The notes under the pieces: model-generated
Database searches by the model: none
What the model saw: only the letters and a program-made list of their open reading frames with translations
What the model was told of the DNA's origin: nothing
Program-made: the position numbers and the translations under genes
Assembly (NCBI RefSeq): GCF_031626495.1
Contig: NZ_JAMQOJ010000008.1
Span: forward strand, 290,282 to 354,281
Reading direction: 5' to 3'
DNA: 64,000 nt
Source: Natrinema sp031626495
GTDB lineage: Archaea > Halobacteriota > Halobacteria > Halobacteriales > Natrialbaceae
Part shown: piece by piece, positions 25,358 through 34,554 of the stretch
Numbering within the stretch: position 1 is the stretch's first letter
Layout: every line of letters begins with the position of its first letter

Positions 25358-25509
25358 ATCTCGACGTACGATCGGCAGCCTAAAAACGGCCAGCCCACCC
25401 GTCGGTTCTGCCGCAAGTCCACTCGCGGACATGTCGGCTTCGCGTACCGTCACTGCGCCCGGGAGTGGCTTTTTTCGCCGTCGACCGCCTAGTTACGAGA
25501 GGTGATAGC

Positions 25510-25974
25510 ATGTCACGGCGATCAGGTCCGTTCGACGGCATCGAAGAACTACTCGACAGGCTGAACCGTCAGATCGAGACGGCGACACAGTCGTGGGAAA
25601 CGCAGATGGACAACCGGAGCCAGCTCGACCTCTCGATGGGGGGATCGAAGACGAGCATCGACCTCGCCGACGAGGGCGACGAGTTCGTCGTCACCGCCGA
25701 CGTGCCGGGCTACGAGAGCGACGACCTCGAGTTGCGTCTCACCGGTGAGACCCTCGCCATTTCGGGCAACCGCGAGCACACCCAGGAAGTCGGCGGCGAG
25801 GAGGAGAACTACATCCGACGCGAACGCAAGACCCAATCGTTCAGCCGACAGGTCCGGCTGCCGGAGCCGGTCGACGCCGACGGGATCCGGGCCAGCGTCA
25901 ACAACGGTGTGCTGACCGTTCGACTGCCGAAGATAGAGCCGAGCGAGGAGTCGCGCTCCATCGAGATCGAGTGA
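25510..25974 (+). CDS. Hsp20 small heat shock protein
   Basis: 154 residues. The alpha-crystallin domain (about 48-145) runs from SIDLADEGDEFVVTADVPGYESDDLELRL to GVLTVRLPKI, with a short C-terminal IEIE that can act as the I-x-I anchor. The N-terminal helix is RSGPFDGIEELLDRLNRQIE. It is an ATP-independent holdase that forms oligomers and binds unfolding proteins. Confidence 0.93.
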   Translation: MSRRSGPFDGIEELLDRLNRQIETATQSWETQMDNRSQLDLSMGGSKTSIDLADEGDEFVVTADVPGYESDDLELRLTGETLAISGNREHTQEVGGEEENYIRRERKTQSFSRQVRLPEPVDADGIRASVNNGVLTVRLPKIEPSEESRSIEIE

Positions 25975-26013
25975 CCGCAGCCCCGGGCTCGGGCAGACCG
26001 CGCGTCGTCGGCG

Positions 26014-27012
26014 TCAGTCGTCGAGGTTCAGCGCGTCGAAGAACCGTCGGCTGAGACGGCTGCCGACGAACTCGAGCAGTTCTTCGGCGTCATCTTCCAC
26101 GTCCGCGAACAGCCCGAGTTCGATCCGGCCGCCGGCCATGTCGTGGTGGCCGCCTACTGCGCCTAGCTCGTCGAACGCCGACTCGAGCGTCTCTCCCATG
26201 TTGACCCGTGGATCGATCGAACGGCCGCTTAGCCGGATCGCGTCGCCGACGATGCCGTACGCGAGGACCGTATCGACGCCCTCGAGATTGAGCAGGTAGT
26301 CCGCCGCCTGCGGAAGCGAATCGGTCTCGGTCGTCTTGCCGACGCTCGCGACCAGCGACGATCCCCGACGTTCACGACTGGCGATCGCCCGGCCGATGGC
26401 GTCGAGCGTGCCCGGAGTGAACGCGCTGCCGTACAGCTGTTCCAGAATCTCGAGGTCCGCGTCGGGGTAGACCGCGAGGGCAGCCACGTACTCGCGTCGC
26501 GTGGGTTCGCGGACGAAGTCCAGTCGTTCTCGGTGGAGCGCGAACAGCAGCGCTGAGGCGAGTCGCGTCGTCGGCTCGACCTCGAGATCCTGCAGGTACT
26601 CGACGAAGATCGTCGCCGTCGCGCCGTAGTCAGTACGCACGTCCTCGAAGGTGGCGCCGCTCGAGTCGCCGGGGTGGTGGTCGACGACGACGTCGGGGGT
26701 GACGCTCTCCGGTGCCTCGGTGTTCGCGCCCGGTCTGGCGTGGTCGACGAAACCGATGCGATCGTACTCGTCGATATCGGTATCCGAGAGCGTCCGGAGA
26801 CTGATGTCGAGCATGTTGACGAACGCGCGGTTCTGCTGGTGAGAGATCTCGCCACCGTACGTGATCGTCACGTCCCCGACGTCGTGGTCGAGCGCGATCG
26901 CCTCGAGCGCGAGCGCGCTGGCGAGACAGTCCGGATCCGGATTGTCGTGACAGACGATCGCCAGCGACTCGGTCGCCTCGAGGACGGACACGAGCTCGTC
27001 CGCGCGAGACAT
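26014..27012 (-). CDS. DHH/DHHA1 phosphoesterase (NrnA/RecJ-like)
   Basis: 332 residues. Metal-binding motifs are present in order: HDNPDPDCLAS (about 22-32), FVDHARPG, VVDHHPGDS, and the DHHA1 motif GGHHDMAGG near 291. Such Mn-dependent enzymes hydrolyse oligoribonucleotides, pAp or cyclic dinucleotides in the cytosol. Which substrate applies cannot be told. Divergent from the thiolase gene. Confidence 0.9.
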   Translation of the reverse strand: MSRADELVSVLEATESLAIVCHDNPDPDCLASALALEAIALDHDVGDVTITYGGEISHQQNRAFVNMLDISLRTLSDTDIDEYDRIGFVDHARPGANTEAPESVTPDVVVDHHPGDSSGATFEDVRTDYGATATIFVEYLQDLEVEPTTRLASALLFALHRERLDFVREPTRREYVAALAVYPDADLEILEQLYGSAFTPGTLDAIGRAIASRERRGSSLVASVGKTTETDSLPQAADYLLNLEGVDTVLAYGIVGDAIRLSGRSIDPRVNMGETLESAFDELGAVGGHHDMAGGRIELGLFADVEDDAEELLEFVGSRLSRRFFDALNLDD

Positions 27013-27232
27013 ACCGGTGATACGGCGACGAGAAGCTTGAATCCCGCGTCGCGTCTCAGTGAGAACAACGAATTGGGAGTGTGGAAAGTCGCGACTACTG
27101 AGACGATCGCGGTTGATTTCGCTCCCGACCGGGTCGAACTGGAATCGGAGGTTCCAGGCGGTTTCAGCTGGTTGAGACGTGCCACAGCCGGAGAACGCAC
27201 ACTTATTTCACCCGGATACCCGAACGGCCAGT

Positions 27233-28411
27233 ATGCGCGACGCATATCTCGTCGGTGCGGGACAGTCGGACTACGGGGCGTTCCCCTCGGAGAGCTACCG
27301 GTCGCTGTTCCGGACCGCGTTCGACGCGGCGACCGACAGCGTACCGAAGGGAATCGAGGCCGACGACGTCGACGAGGCGTTCGTCGGCAACCTCGGCGTC
27401 GGCGGCCGCCAGCTCGGCCTCTCCGGGCCGGCGGTGACCGAACACGTCGGCCTCGATGGCGTCCCGACGACGCGAGTCGAGAACGCCTGCGCGGCCAGCG
27501 GCTTCGCCGTTCGACAGGCCGTTCAGGCCGTCAAGTCTGGGATGGCCGACGTCGTCCTCGCGGGCGGCTTCGAGATCATGTCCGACATGAGCTCGGACGC
27601 GACGAAGTACTGGCTCGGCGTCTCCGGTGAAACCGAGTGGGAGCGGCTCTCTGGCACCACGTTCTCCGGCGTCTACGCTCAGATGGCCAGCGTCCACATG
27701 GAACAGTACGGCACCACGCGCGAACACCTCTCGCAGGTCGCCGTCAAGAACCACGCCAACGGCGCGAAAAACCCCCACGCACAGCTGGGCTTCGAGTGCT
27801 CGCTCGAGGACGCCCAGTCCGCGCCGGTCGTCGCGGATCCACTGAACCTCTATCACTGCTGTCCGACCTCGGACGGCGCGGCCTGCGCCCTGATCGTCAG
27901 TGAAGACGTGGTCGACGAGTACACGGACGACCCGATCCGCGTCGCCGGCGTCGGCGCCGGCAGCGACACCGTCGGGCTCTTCCAGCGCGACTCCTACACC
28001 GGCGTCCCCGCGAGCCAGCGAGCCGGCGAACAGGCCTACGAGATGGCCGACGTGACGCCCGACGATCTGGACTTCGCGGAGGTCCACGACTGCTTCGCCA
28101 TCGCGGAGCTGCTCGCGTACGAGGATCTTGGCTTCTGTGAGAAGGGCGAGGCCGGCCAGCTCGTCGACTCCGGCGCGACCGAGATCGGCGGCGACCTCCC
28201 CGTCAACACCTCCGGCGGCCTCAAGTCCAAGGGCCACCCGATCGGCGCGACGGGTGCCGGACAGGTCGTCGAGGCGTACAAACAGCTCTCCGGCAAGGCC
28301 GGCGAGCGACAGGTCGAGAACCCGACGCGCGGGCTGACCCACAACGTCGGCGGCAGCGGTGGTGCCGCCGTCGTCCACGTGTTCGAGAAAGAACAGGAGG
28401 TGAAAGCATGA
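27233..28411 (+). CDS. Thiolase family protein (SCP-x / acetyl-CoA acetyltransferase type)
   Basis: 392 residues. Nucleophile C86 in VENACAASGFAV and H335 in KGHPIGATGAG are present; the third motif reads HNVGGSGGAAVV instead of a C-x-G loop, as in SCP2-type archaeal thiolases. ATG at 27233 follows an acttattt box by about 25 bases (leaderless). It overlaps the next gene by four bases. In archaea a thiolase, an HMG-CoA synthase and a DUF35 protein form one channel complex; this pair reproduces that set. Confidence 0.9.
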   Translation: MRDAYLVGAGQSDYGAFPSESYRSLFRTAFDAATDSVPKGIEADDVDEAFVGNLGVGGRQLGLSGPAVTEHVGLDGVPTTRVENACAASGFAVRQAVQAVKSGMADVVLAGGFEIMSDMSSDATKYWLGVSGETEWERLSGTTFSGVYAQMASVHMEQYGTTREHLSQVAVKNHANGAKNPHAQLGFECSLEDAQSAPVVADPLNLYHCCPTSDGAACALIVSEDVVDEYTDDPIRVAGVGAGSDTVGLFQRDSYTGVPASQRAGEQAYEMADVTPDDLDFAEVHDCFAIAELLAYEDLGFCEKGEAGQLVDSGATEIGGDLPVNTSGGLKSKGHPIGATGAGQVVEAYKQLSGKAGERQVENPTRGLTHNVGGSGGAAVVHVFEKEQEVKA

Positions 28412-29835
28412 GCGCGATCACCGGCGTCGGCGCGTACGCACCGCGGTTCCGCATCAGCAGCGAGGCCTTCGAAGAGGCCTGGGGCCAGTTCCACGCCGCC
28501 GGCGTGAGCGAGAAGGCCGTCCCCTCGGCCGACGAGGACGCCCTGACGATGGCCTACGAGGCCGCCACGCGGGCCCTCGAGGCGACCGACACGGACCCCG
28601 CCGAGATCGACTGGCTCGGCTTCGCCGCCTCGCGGCCGCCGGAGGCCGAGGAAGACCTGACCGCCCGGCTGGGTGCGATGCTCGCCCTCCCGGCGTCGGC
28701 GACCAGACAGACCTTCACCGGCAGTACGCGAGCCGGCACGCGGGCGCTCTGGGCCGGCGGTGACGCCCTCGAGGCCGACGCGACGACCGCGCTCGTCGTC
28801 GCCGCCGATGCGCCCAAAGGCGATCCCGACGACGGCGTGGACCACGCCGCAGGTGCCGGCGGGGCTGCGTTCGTCGTAGAGCGCGACGGGCCGGCCGAGA
28901 TCGTCGACCGCGCGGAGTACGCCGCACCCTATCCCGGGACCCGGTTCCGGAATTCCGGCGAGGACGAGACCCAGGGGCTCGGCGTCACTCAGTACGACCG
29001 GAGCGCGTTCACCGAGACGATCGGCGGCGCGGTCTCCGGCCTCGAGGTCGATCCCGAGCCCGAAGCGGCCGCAATCCAGGCCCCCGACGGCAAACTTCCC
29101 TACCGCGCCGCGGGCGCGGCCGGCGTCGGAACCGACGAGATCCAGGCCGCAGCGACGGTCCACGAACTGGGCGACCTCGGCGCCGCGAGCGTTCCGCTGT
29201 CGCTCGCGCGAGCCCTCGAGGACGGCTACGAGTCCGTCCTCGCCGTCTCCCAGGGCAGCGGTGCGGGCGCGGACGCCTTCGTCGTCGAGACCGACGGTGC
29301 CGTCCCGGCCGTCACCGCACTCGAGGGCGACGATCCGCTCTCGTACGCGGAGTACCTGCGCCAGCGCGGCGTCGTGACCACCGGCCCGCCGTCGGGCGGC
29401 GGCGCCTACGTCAGCGTTCCGTCCTGGCGGCGCTCGATCCCGCAGCGCTACCGGCTCGAGGCCGGCCGCTGCTCGGAGTGCGACGCGCTCTCCTTCCCGC
29501 CGGAAGGGGCCTGCGACGACTGCGGCGCGCTCGCCGAGTACGAGCCCGTCGAACTCGCCGGCGAGGGGACGATCGAAGCCGTCACGACCATCTCGCAGGG
29601 CGGCGCGCCGCCGGAGTTCGCCGAACAGCAGGCCAAGTCCGGCGACTACGCGGCCGCGATCGTCGCGCTCGAAACAGATGGCGGCGACGAAACCGTCAGC
29701 GCTCCGGCGATGGGCACCGACGCGGACCCCGCCGACTTCGCGGTCGGCGACCGGATCGAGACGACGATCCGCCGCATCTACACGCAGGAGGGCGTCACCC
29801 GGTACGGCTTCAAGATCCGGCCCGCGAGCGAGTAG
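28408..29835 (+). CDS. HMG-CoA synthase-like protein fused to DUF35, catalytic Cys absent
   Basis: 475 residues. Residues 1-335 have the HMG-CoA synthase/KAS III fold (ITGVGAYAPRFRISSEAF; DWLGFAAS). The active-site segment that normally reads about EFACKAGT here reads TGSTRAGT, with S106/T107 where the nucleophile Cys should be. Residues about 345-475 are DUF35: a rubredoxin-like knuckle C355/C358, C369/C372 and an OB fold (LAGEGTIEAVTTI). Co-translated with the thiolase. It may be a scaffold or a condensing enzyme with altered chemistry; it is unlikely to be the main HMG-CoA synthase. Confidence 0.85.
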   Translation: MSAITGVGAYAPRFRISSEAFEEAWGQFHAAGVSEKAVPSADEDALTMAYEAATRALEATDTDPAEIDWLGFAASRPPEAEEDLTARLGAMLALPASATRQTFTGSTRAGTRALWAGGDALEADATTALVVAADAPKGDPDDGVDHAAGAGGAAFVVERDGPAEIVDRAEYAAPYPGTRFRNSGEDETQGLGVTQYDRSAFTETIGGAVSGLEVDPEPEAAAIQAPDGKLPYRAAGAAGVGTDEIQAAATVHELGDLGAASVPLSLARALEDGYESVLAVSQGSGAGADAFVVETDGAVPAVTALEGDDPLSYAEYLRQRGVVTTGPPSGGGAYVSVPSWRRSIPQRYRLEAGRCSECDALSFPPEGACDDCGALAEYEPVELAGEGTIEAVTTISQGGAPPEFAEQQAKSGDYAAAIVALETDGGDETVSAPAMGTDADPADFAVGDRIETTIRRIYTQEGVTRYGFKIRPASE

Positions 29836-30247
29836 CGGGCTCGAGGTCGAGTCGTTGAGAGTCAGAACTGAATTGCGCTATTTGATTTAGTCAATAGGAG
29901 GGATTCGTAGAGCTGCTTCTCTACTGTCCATTCCCATGAAATGATAACAAATATGTCAACCGAGAGTTTGGATCCGTTATGGAGATCCGCAGTGGTGTAA
30001 TCGCGGTTACTCTTCGACCACAACTACCTCTCTCTAGATGGGGGTTTTCATAGCCAAAAAACCGCAATTCGTTCGAACTGTTAACGAGATGTGACCACTC
30101 AGTACAGCGACGGTAGCAGAGCGCTTCTGTTCACGAAATGTCGAGTAATCATACATCTCGAAGAGCGCCTTCTGGCGACGATTGCGGCTCCGAAACAGAA
30201 AGTACTTACAGCCGTTCAAACGCCGTTCAACTGTGATAATAGGCGGC
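29836..30247. other. Intergenic region
   Basis: About 410 bases, more A/T rich in its middle (29870-30010). I see no gene. The last 60 bases before 30248 contain tacttacag, a weak promoter candidate. Confidence 0.4.
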
Positions 30248-30799
30248 ATGGCTGGTCTCTCGCTCGGGCTCGAGTTCCTGCCACGTGTCATCGAAAGCGC
30301 ACATGTCGTCGTCGACGGAGCGACAGGCTGGCCGGGGCTGAGCATCGTCTTCGTCTACTCGTTTCTGATCGCGTTCGCGCTCCCCGGCCCCAGCGAGATC
30401 GTCCTCGCGACGCCACTCGACCTCGGCATCCCGCTCTGGGTCCACTTCGCCCTCATAATGGGCGTCAGCGCGACGGGAAAGACCCTCGGGAGCCTCTTTG
30501 CGTTCCGTCTCGGTCAAGAGGCGAAACAGGCCGGGCCGATCGTCCGACGGCTTCGCCGCTCCCGGTTCGATATCGTCGCGTGGTCGGAACGGCGAACGGT
30601 AACGCTCGCACAGCGGTACGGTTACGGCGGACTGGCGCTCGCGCTCTGCGTTCCGTTCTTCCCCGATACGCTCTCGATCTACGCGTTCGCCGTCCTCGAG
30701 GAGAACCAGACGAAATTCGCCGTGGCCACGTTTATCGGAAGCCTCGGCCGGCTCGTGGTGACGATGGGGCTGCTGGGCGGCGCGGCCGCGATCGCGTGA
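30248..30799 (+). CDS. VTT/SNARE-associated-like small membrane protein
   Basis: 183 residues, four to five hydrophobic helices with the re-entrant-like segment FLIAFALPGPSEIVLATPLDLGIP and GVSATGKTLGSLFAFRLG, features of the DedA/VTT superfamily. These act in membrane lipid or metabolite handling. The ATG at 30248 is chosen because the upstream residues are basic and non-membrane. Confidence 0.7.
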   Translation: MAGLSLGLEFLPRVIESAHVVVDGATGWPGLSIVFVYSFLIAFALPGPSEIVLATPLDLGIPLWVHFALIMGVSATGKTLGSLFAFRLGQEAKQAGPIVRRLRRSRFDIVAWSERRTVTLAQRYGYGGLALALCVPFFPDTLSIYAFAVLEENQTKFAVATFIGSLGRLVVTMGLLGGAAAIA

Positions 30800-30833
30800 G
30801 CCGTCTCGAGCCGACAGTATCCCGCTCGAGGGG

Positions 30834-31832
30834 TCAGTTCCCCGTCAGCGCCTCGCTCGCCGGCGCGAACTCGATCGTCTGGCCGAGCCCTTCCTCCGTC
30901 GCGCGCTCGTAGAGCAGGTACGCCGCGGCGACCGTCTCGATACCGGTCCCGCCGCTGTCGAAGACCGTGATCTCGTCGTCGCTCGTCCGACCGGGCGCGT
31001 TCCCGGCGACGACCTCGCCCAATTCCGCGTGGACGTGGTCCTCGTCGATCGCGCCCTCCTCGAGCGCCTGGATGAACGAGCCGGCGTCGAACGTCGCCCG
31101 CTCACGGAGATCGGGGACGTAGGTCGCGTTGGCGATCGTTTTCGTATCCAGTTCGCGCTTGTCCGGCGAGTACTGGCCCATCGCGGTGACGTGGGTACCG
31201 GGCTCCAAGTCGTCGCCGTCGAAGACGGGGTCGCTGGCCCGCGTGGCGGTGATCACCACGTCGGCGCCCGAGAGGGCGGCCGTGCTCGAGTCGACCGCGC
31301 GAACCGAGGCCTCGAGCGATTCGTCGAAGTCCGCAGCGAAGTCTTCGCGGCTCTCGGGCGTCGGTGAGTAGACCCGGACCTCGGCGAAGTCCCGAACCGT
31401 CGCGGTCGCGTGGAGCTGGCCGCGGGCTTGCGCACCGCTGCCGATGACAGCGAGGGTGTCGGCGTCGTCGCGGGCGAGGGCGTCGACGGCGACGGCACCG
31501 GCGGCACCGGTCTTGTGGGGGTTCATGCTCGCACCGTCGAGTAGGGCCAGCGGCGCGCCGCTCTCGGCGTCGAACAGCGGCGTCATGAACCAGGCGTCGA
31601 CTGCGCCGAATCCGGAGCTGTACATGTAGCCGCCCATCGCGCCCGTTTCAGGGAGGACGGCGGCGTACGTCGTGAGCATCCCCTGTGGATCGTCACGGAA
31701 GAACTTCGATCGGGGCTGTGCCGGTGCACCGTCGCCGCGCTGGCGATACCCTTCACGGACGGCGTCGACGTACTCGGCGGGCGTTGCGAGGTCTGCGACG
31801 TCCGAACTGGTCAGGAACAGCGTGTCGGTCAT
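30834..31832 (-). CDS. Ornithine cyclodeaminase / mu-crystallin family dehydrogenase
   Basis: 332 residues. The Rossmann motif is TLAVIGSGAQARGQLHA (about 128-144), and the dimer/substrate lobe contains MLTTYAAVLPETGAMGGYMYS. The conserved KTGAAGAVAVDALAR precedes the NAD site. Members include ornithine cyclodeaminase and alanine dehydrogenase (Archaeoglobus type); alanine dehydrogenase is equally possible. Confidence 0.88.
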   Translation of the reverse strand: MTDTLFLTSSDVADLATPAEYVDAVREGYRQRGDGAPAQPRSKFFRDDPQGMLTTYAAVLPETGAMGGYMYSSGFGAVDAWFMTPLFDAESGAPLALLDGASMNPHKTGAAGAVAVDALARDDADTLAVIGSGAQARGQLHATATVRDFAEVRVYSPTPESREDFAADFDESLEASVRAVDSSTAALSGADVVITATRASDPVFDGDDLEPGTHVTAMGQYSPDKRELDTKTIANATYVPDLRERATFDAGSFIQALEEGAIDEDHVHAELGEVVAGNAPGRTSDDEITVFDSGGTGIETVAAAYLLYERATEEGLGQTIEFAPASEALTGN

Positions 31833-31900
31833 GGCCGACACAACGGAACGAAGCAGGGAAAAGGAATCGAAAGCGGGGATAGAGACGAGAACTGAGACGA

Positions 31901-32116
31901 TCAGTCCGCGTTCATCGGGGGACGCGCGGACCGGGCCTCGTCGGAGACGTCTGCGGGCGTGTTGACGAACATCGCGTGTCCGATGATCGCCATCGCGACC
32001 AGCGCGCCGAGCGGCACCGCCGCAGTCAACGACACCCCGACGGTCGTGAGGGCTGCGGTGATACCGAGCAGTGCGACTGGGATGAGGCCGAGAACAATGT
32101 CGTAATATCCAGTCAT
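31901..32116 (-). CDS. Small two-helix membrane protein
   Basis: 71 residues with two hydrophobic helices (about 5-30 and 34-52) and an acidic tail. The start at the ATG giving MTGYYDIVLGL is supported by a TATA-like element 28 bases upstream. No named family. Confidence 0.6.
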   Translation of the reverse strand: MTGYYDIVLGLIPVALLGITAALTTVGVSLTAAVPLGALVAMAIIGHAMFVNTPADVSDEARSARPPMNAD

Positions 32117-32141
32117 AATCTGTCCTATACTAGGAGGAATA

Positions 32142-32152
32142 GGTATATAAGT
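32142..32152 (-). promoter_or_regulatory. TATA box for the 31901-32116 gene
   Basis: Minus-strand cttatatacc lies about 26-36 bases before the ATG at 32116, the spacing of a leaderless haloarchaeal promoter. The remainder of 32117-32414 is A/T rich and shows no gene. Confidence 0.5.
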
Positions 32153-32414
32153 ATTTCCCATAATTAGCTCGTGGGCGATGGCTTTCCGACAGAGATCCAT
32201 CGAAAATCCCACCTATAACTTACAGGAGTGTTATCTAGCCCCCAATATATCATCATGTTACTTTACAGTTACGTATGATCTAGAGACTGGTAGCACAGTG
32301 TCGTCGTTTTCAGCCCTCGGAAGGGGAATATTCGCTGCGTCGACGGGCCGGGGTTACGAAAAGGGATAGGTAATATCTGGTTCACATACGCGAGGACGTG
32401 GATGCGACGACGAC

Positions 32415-32840
32415 TTACGTCGTCGCCGACCGGAAGAGGGCGTAGCCGACGCGCCAGCCGAGCAACGCGAGCAGACCGAACCCGGTTATCACGAGCGGAA
32501 ACGGCCAGGTCGCTCCGCCCTCGAACAGCGACGATGCTCGAAGCATGAGGCCGACGTTCGCCGCTGCAATCCAGGTGATTGCCAGCAACCGGTAGTCGCG
32601 AACCGGCTCGAGCCCATCGCGCGTGTAGAGGCCCGCGAGCAGTGAGACGGCGGCCCAGCCGATCGCGAAGGGTGCGACGGTCTCGAGCGATGCCAGCGGG
32701 TCGGCGATCGGATTGCCGCCGTGTTCGACGTTTCCGAGGAGGACTAGCCCGACAACGAGAACGGTGTCAACGGTCGCTGTCGCGAGCCGCTCTCGGTCGA
32801 CCGAGCCGTCGCGAGTGCCGGTCCGTACTGCCGTATCCAT
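32415..32840 (-). CDS. DUF3054 family membrane protein
   Basis: 141 residues with four membrane helices. The conserved family stretch NVEHGGNPIADPLASLETVAPFAIGW is intact, followed by GLYTRDGL. Function unknown; the family is common in haloarchaea and actinobacteria. Confidence 0.85.
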   Translation of the reverse strand: MDTAVRTGTRDGSVDRERLATATVDTVLVVGLVLLGNVEHGGNPIADPLASLETVAPFAIGWAAVSLLAGLYTRDGLEPVRDYRLLAITWIAAANVGLMLRASSLFEGGATWPFPLVITGFGLLALLGWRVGYALFRSATT

Positions 32841-33192
32841 ACGCGAACCTCACGGTCGAGAGACCATCGGTGTCCCGGTTCGGATCGACCGTCGGAACGA
32901 CCTGACAGGAGAGGAGGAACCCGGCGACAGTCGTCGCCGAGTGCCGTCCAACGGACAGCGCGTCCGCGTGCGAGGGTCGCCTCGCACGACCGCTCGGTCG
33001 GCGGGCGACCACTTTGTTATCGATTGCGTTCAGGGATGACCGATTTCCAACCGAGATACCAGCAGCCGGTAAGCAGATCATACGCCGACCGCGGTTCCGG
33101 AATCGGGCGTCGGTCACCACCGTTCTGAACTGTTCGGAGCGCCGACTGTCAGCAGAAATACTAATGAGGGACGACGCCAAACCGGCCACGTG
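32841..33192. other. Intergenic region
   Basis: About 350 bases between divergent genes (DUF3054 and the J-domain gene). Long open frames on both strands are arginine-rich and look like shadows. tactaatgag at 33160-33169 lies about 25 bases before the J-domain start and may be promoter. Confidence 0.4.
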
Positions 33193-33885
33193 ATGGCTGT
33201 CGTCGGCGACCGCCGGCCCGGCTGTGACGGGTGCGGCCGAACGGTTGCGCTCGAGGACGCAACGACCGTACGTATGCCGGACGGCGATCAAGTCGTCTGC
33301 TGTCCGGACTGTGAACCGTACGCCAGAGCGGCCGCCCGGAAGGGCGGGTCACTCGACCAGCGCCGCGACGCGTGTGACGGCTGTACCGCCACCGTCCCCG
33401 TTGCGGAACTCGAGGATGTGGTGCTCGACGACGGGACCGTGGTAACGTGTTGTCCGTCGTGTGCGGCCGAGGCACCGACCCGTAGCTCGGATGATGTCGG
33501 CGGCGCTCGAACCGCCGAGCCGGACGCCGCCAGCGGTTCCGGTCGTGCAACCGCGAACGACGTGGACGAGCGAGGGCGCTGTACGCAGTGCCGCGAGGAC
33601 GTTTCCGAGGAACTGTATCGCGTTACGACGATCGACGAGCGCACCGAACGGCTGTGTTCCGGCTGCAAGGCCGACGCCGAGGAGAACGGTATCATCGCTG
33701 CAGTCGCCATGCGAAAGCGACGGGCGCGCGAGGTGCTCGGCGTCGACGCGACCGCGACCGAGGACGAACTCCGCACGGCGTATCACGAACAGGTGAAACG
33801 CGCACACCCCGACCGGAAAACCGGCAGCAAATCGGCGTTCGCGCTCGTCAACGAAGCCTACGAACGACTTCGAGAGGGCGACTGA
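33193..33885 (+). CDS. J-domain protein with N-terminal zinc ribbons
   Basis: 230 residues. Three cysteine-paired modules come first: CDGC...CPDC (about 11-41), CDGC...CPSC (about 61-90) and CTQC...CSGC (about 134-163). The last about 60 residues form a J domain (REVLGVDATATEDELRTAYHEQVKRAHPDRK) with the HPD tripeptide that activates Hsp70. Normal DnaJ order is reversed. A haloarchaeal co-chaperone or targeting factor is likely. Its 3' end overlaps that of the TIR gene by 28 bases. Confidence 0.85.
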   Translation: MAVVGDRRPGCDGCGRTVALEDATTVRMPDGDQVVCCPDCEPYARAAARKGGSLDQRRDACDGCTATVPVAELEDVVLDDGTVVTCCPSCAAEAPTRSSDDVGGARTAEPDAASGSGRATANDVDERGRCTQCREDVSEELYRVTTIDERTERLCSGCKADAEENGIIAAVAMRKRRAREVLGVDATATEDELRTAYHEQVKRAHPDRKTGSKSAFALVNEAYERLREGD

Positions 33886-34496
33886 CGGTCGCTCCCGTCC
33901 TCGCGGCGGACGAAGCCGATCGTCCCCGGGTTGAAGTAGTACGTCGATCCACAGCCCTCACACGACGTCGAGAGCAGTTTGCCGTGGCTGTGGAGTTTCC
34001 AGAGCTTCGTCTGTCCCTGCTCGAGTTCCAGCGTCACGGGGTGACCGCAGTCGGGGACGGTGCACGGAAAGCGAATGTACCAGTTGGGAACCGACAGCGC
34101 GCCCAGCGGCGCGAGTTCGCTTCGCAACCGACAGAGGAGATTAAAGATCGTAAACGAGAGGTTGCTCCGATCGATCGTCACCCCCTCGACGTCGCTGACG
34201 AACCCGTGGTGGGTGATCCCCTCGTCACGCAACGGGAGGACAGGGATGCCTTTGGCCACCGCGTATCCGATCTCCTGGTTGATCCACGTATTTTCGACCG
34301 CCGACTCCGTCAACACGGCGACTACAACGTCGCTGTTCGCAAGGCGACCCTCGAGTCGCTTCCGCGAACGGCCGGATTCGATCTCCTCGAGCGCGATGTG
34401 GACGCCGAATGGGAAGTTCTTGACCGTCGAGAACAGGTCCTGAACGAGTTCGAGATCTCCGGGCGCGTGCGACACGTACACCTGTTCCCCTGTCAT
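33858..34496 (-). CDS. TIR domain protein with C-terminal zinc ribbon
   Basis: 212 residues. The TIR domain (1-120) starts QVYVSHAPGDLELVQDLF, has the BB-loop region IALEEIESGRSRKRLEGRLANSDVVVAVLTESA, and W71/E75 in TWINQEIGYAV, the place of the catalytic Glu in NAD-cleaving TIRs. Residues about 140-200 carry CTVPDC and CEGC knuckles. Stand-alone prokaryotic TIR proteins often take part in NAD-depleting defence; a signalling role is also possible. Confidence 0.8.
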   Translation of the reverse strand: MTGEQVYVSHAPGDLELVQDLFSTVKNFPFGVHIALEEIESGRSRKRLEGRLANSDVVVAVLTESAVENTWINQEIGYAVAKGIPVLPLRDEGITHHGFVSDVEGVTIDRSNLSFTIFNLLCRLRSELAPLGALSVPNWYIRFPCTVPDCGHPVTLELEQGQTKLWKLHSHGKLLSTSCEGCGSTYYFNPGTIGFVRREDGSDRQSPSRSRS

Positions 34497-34554
34497 GAAC
34501 CCACCTACGACTACGAGGTGATGCAACCCCTATTAATCTATCTCCCAGACGCGT

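Noticed and set aside
32178..32369. 63-residue plus-strand frame
   Set aside because: A/T-rich intergenic DNA with serine/tyrosine-rich translation and no start support.
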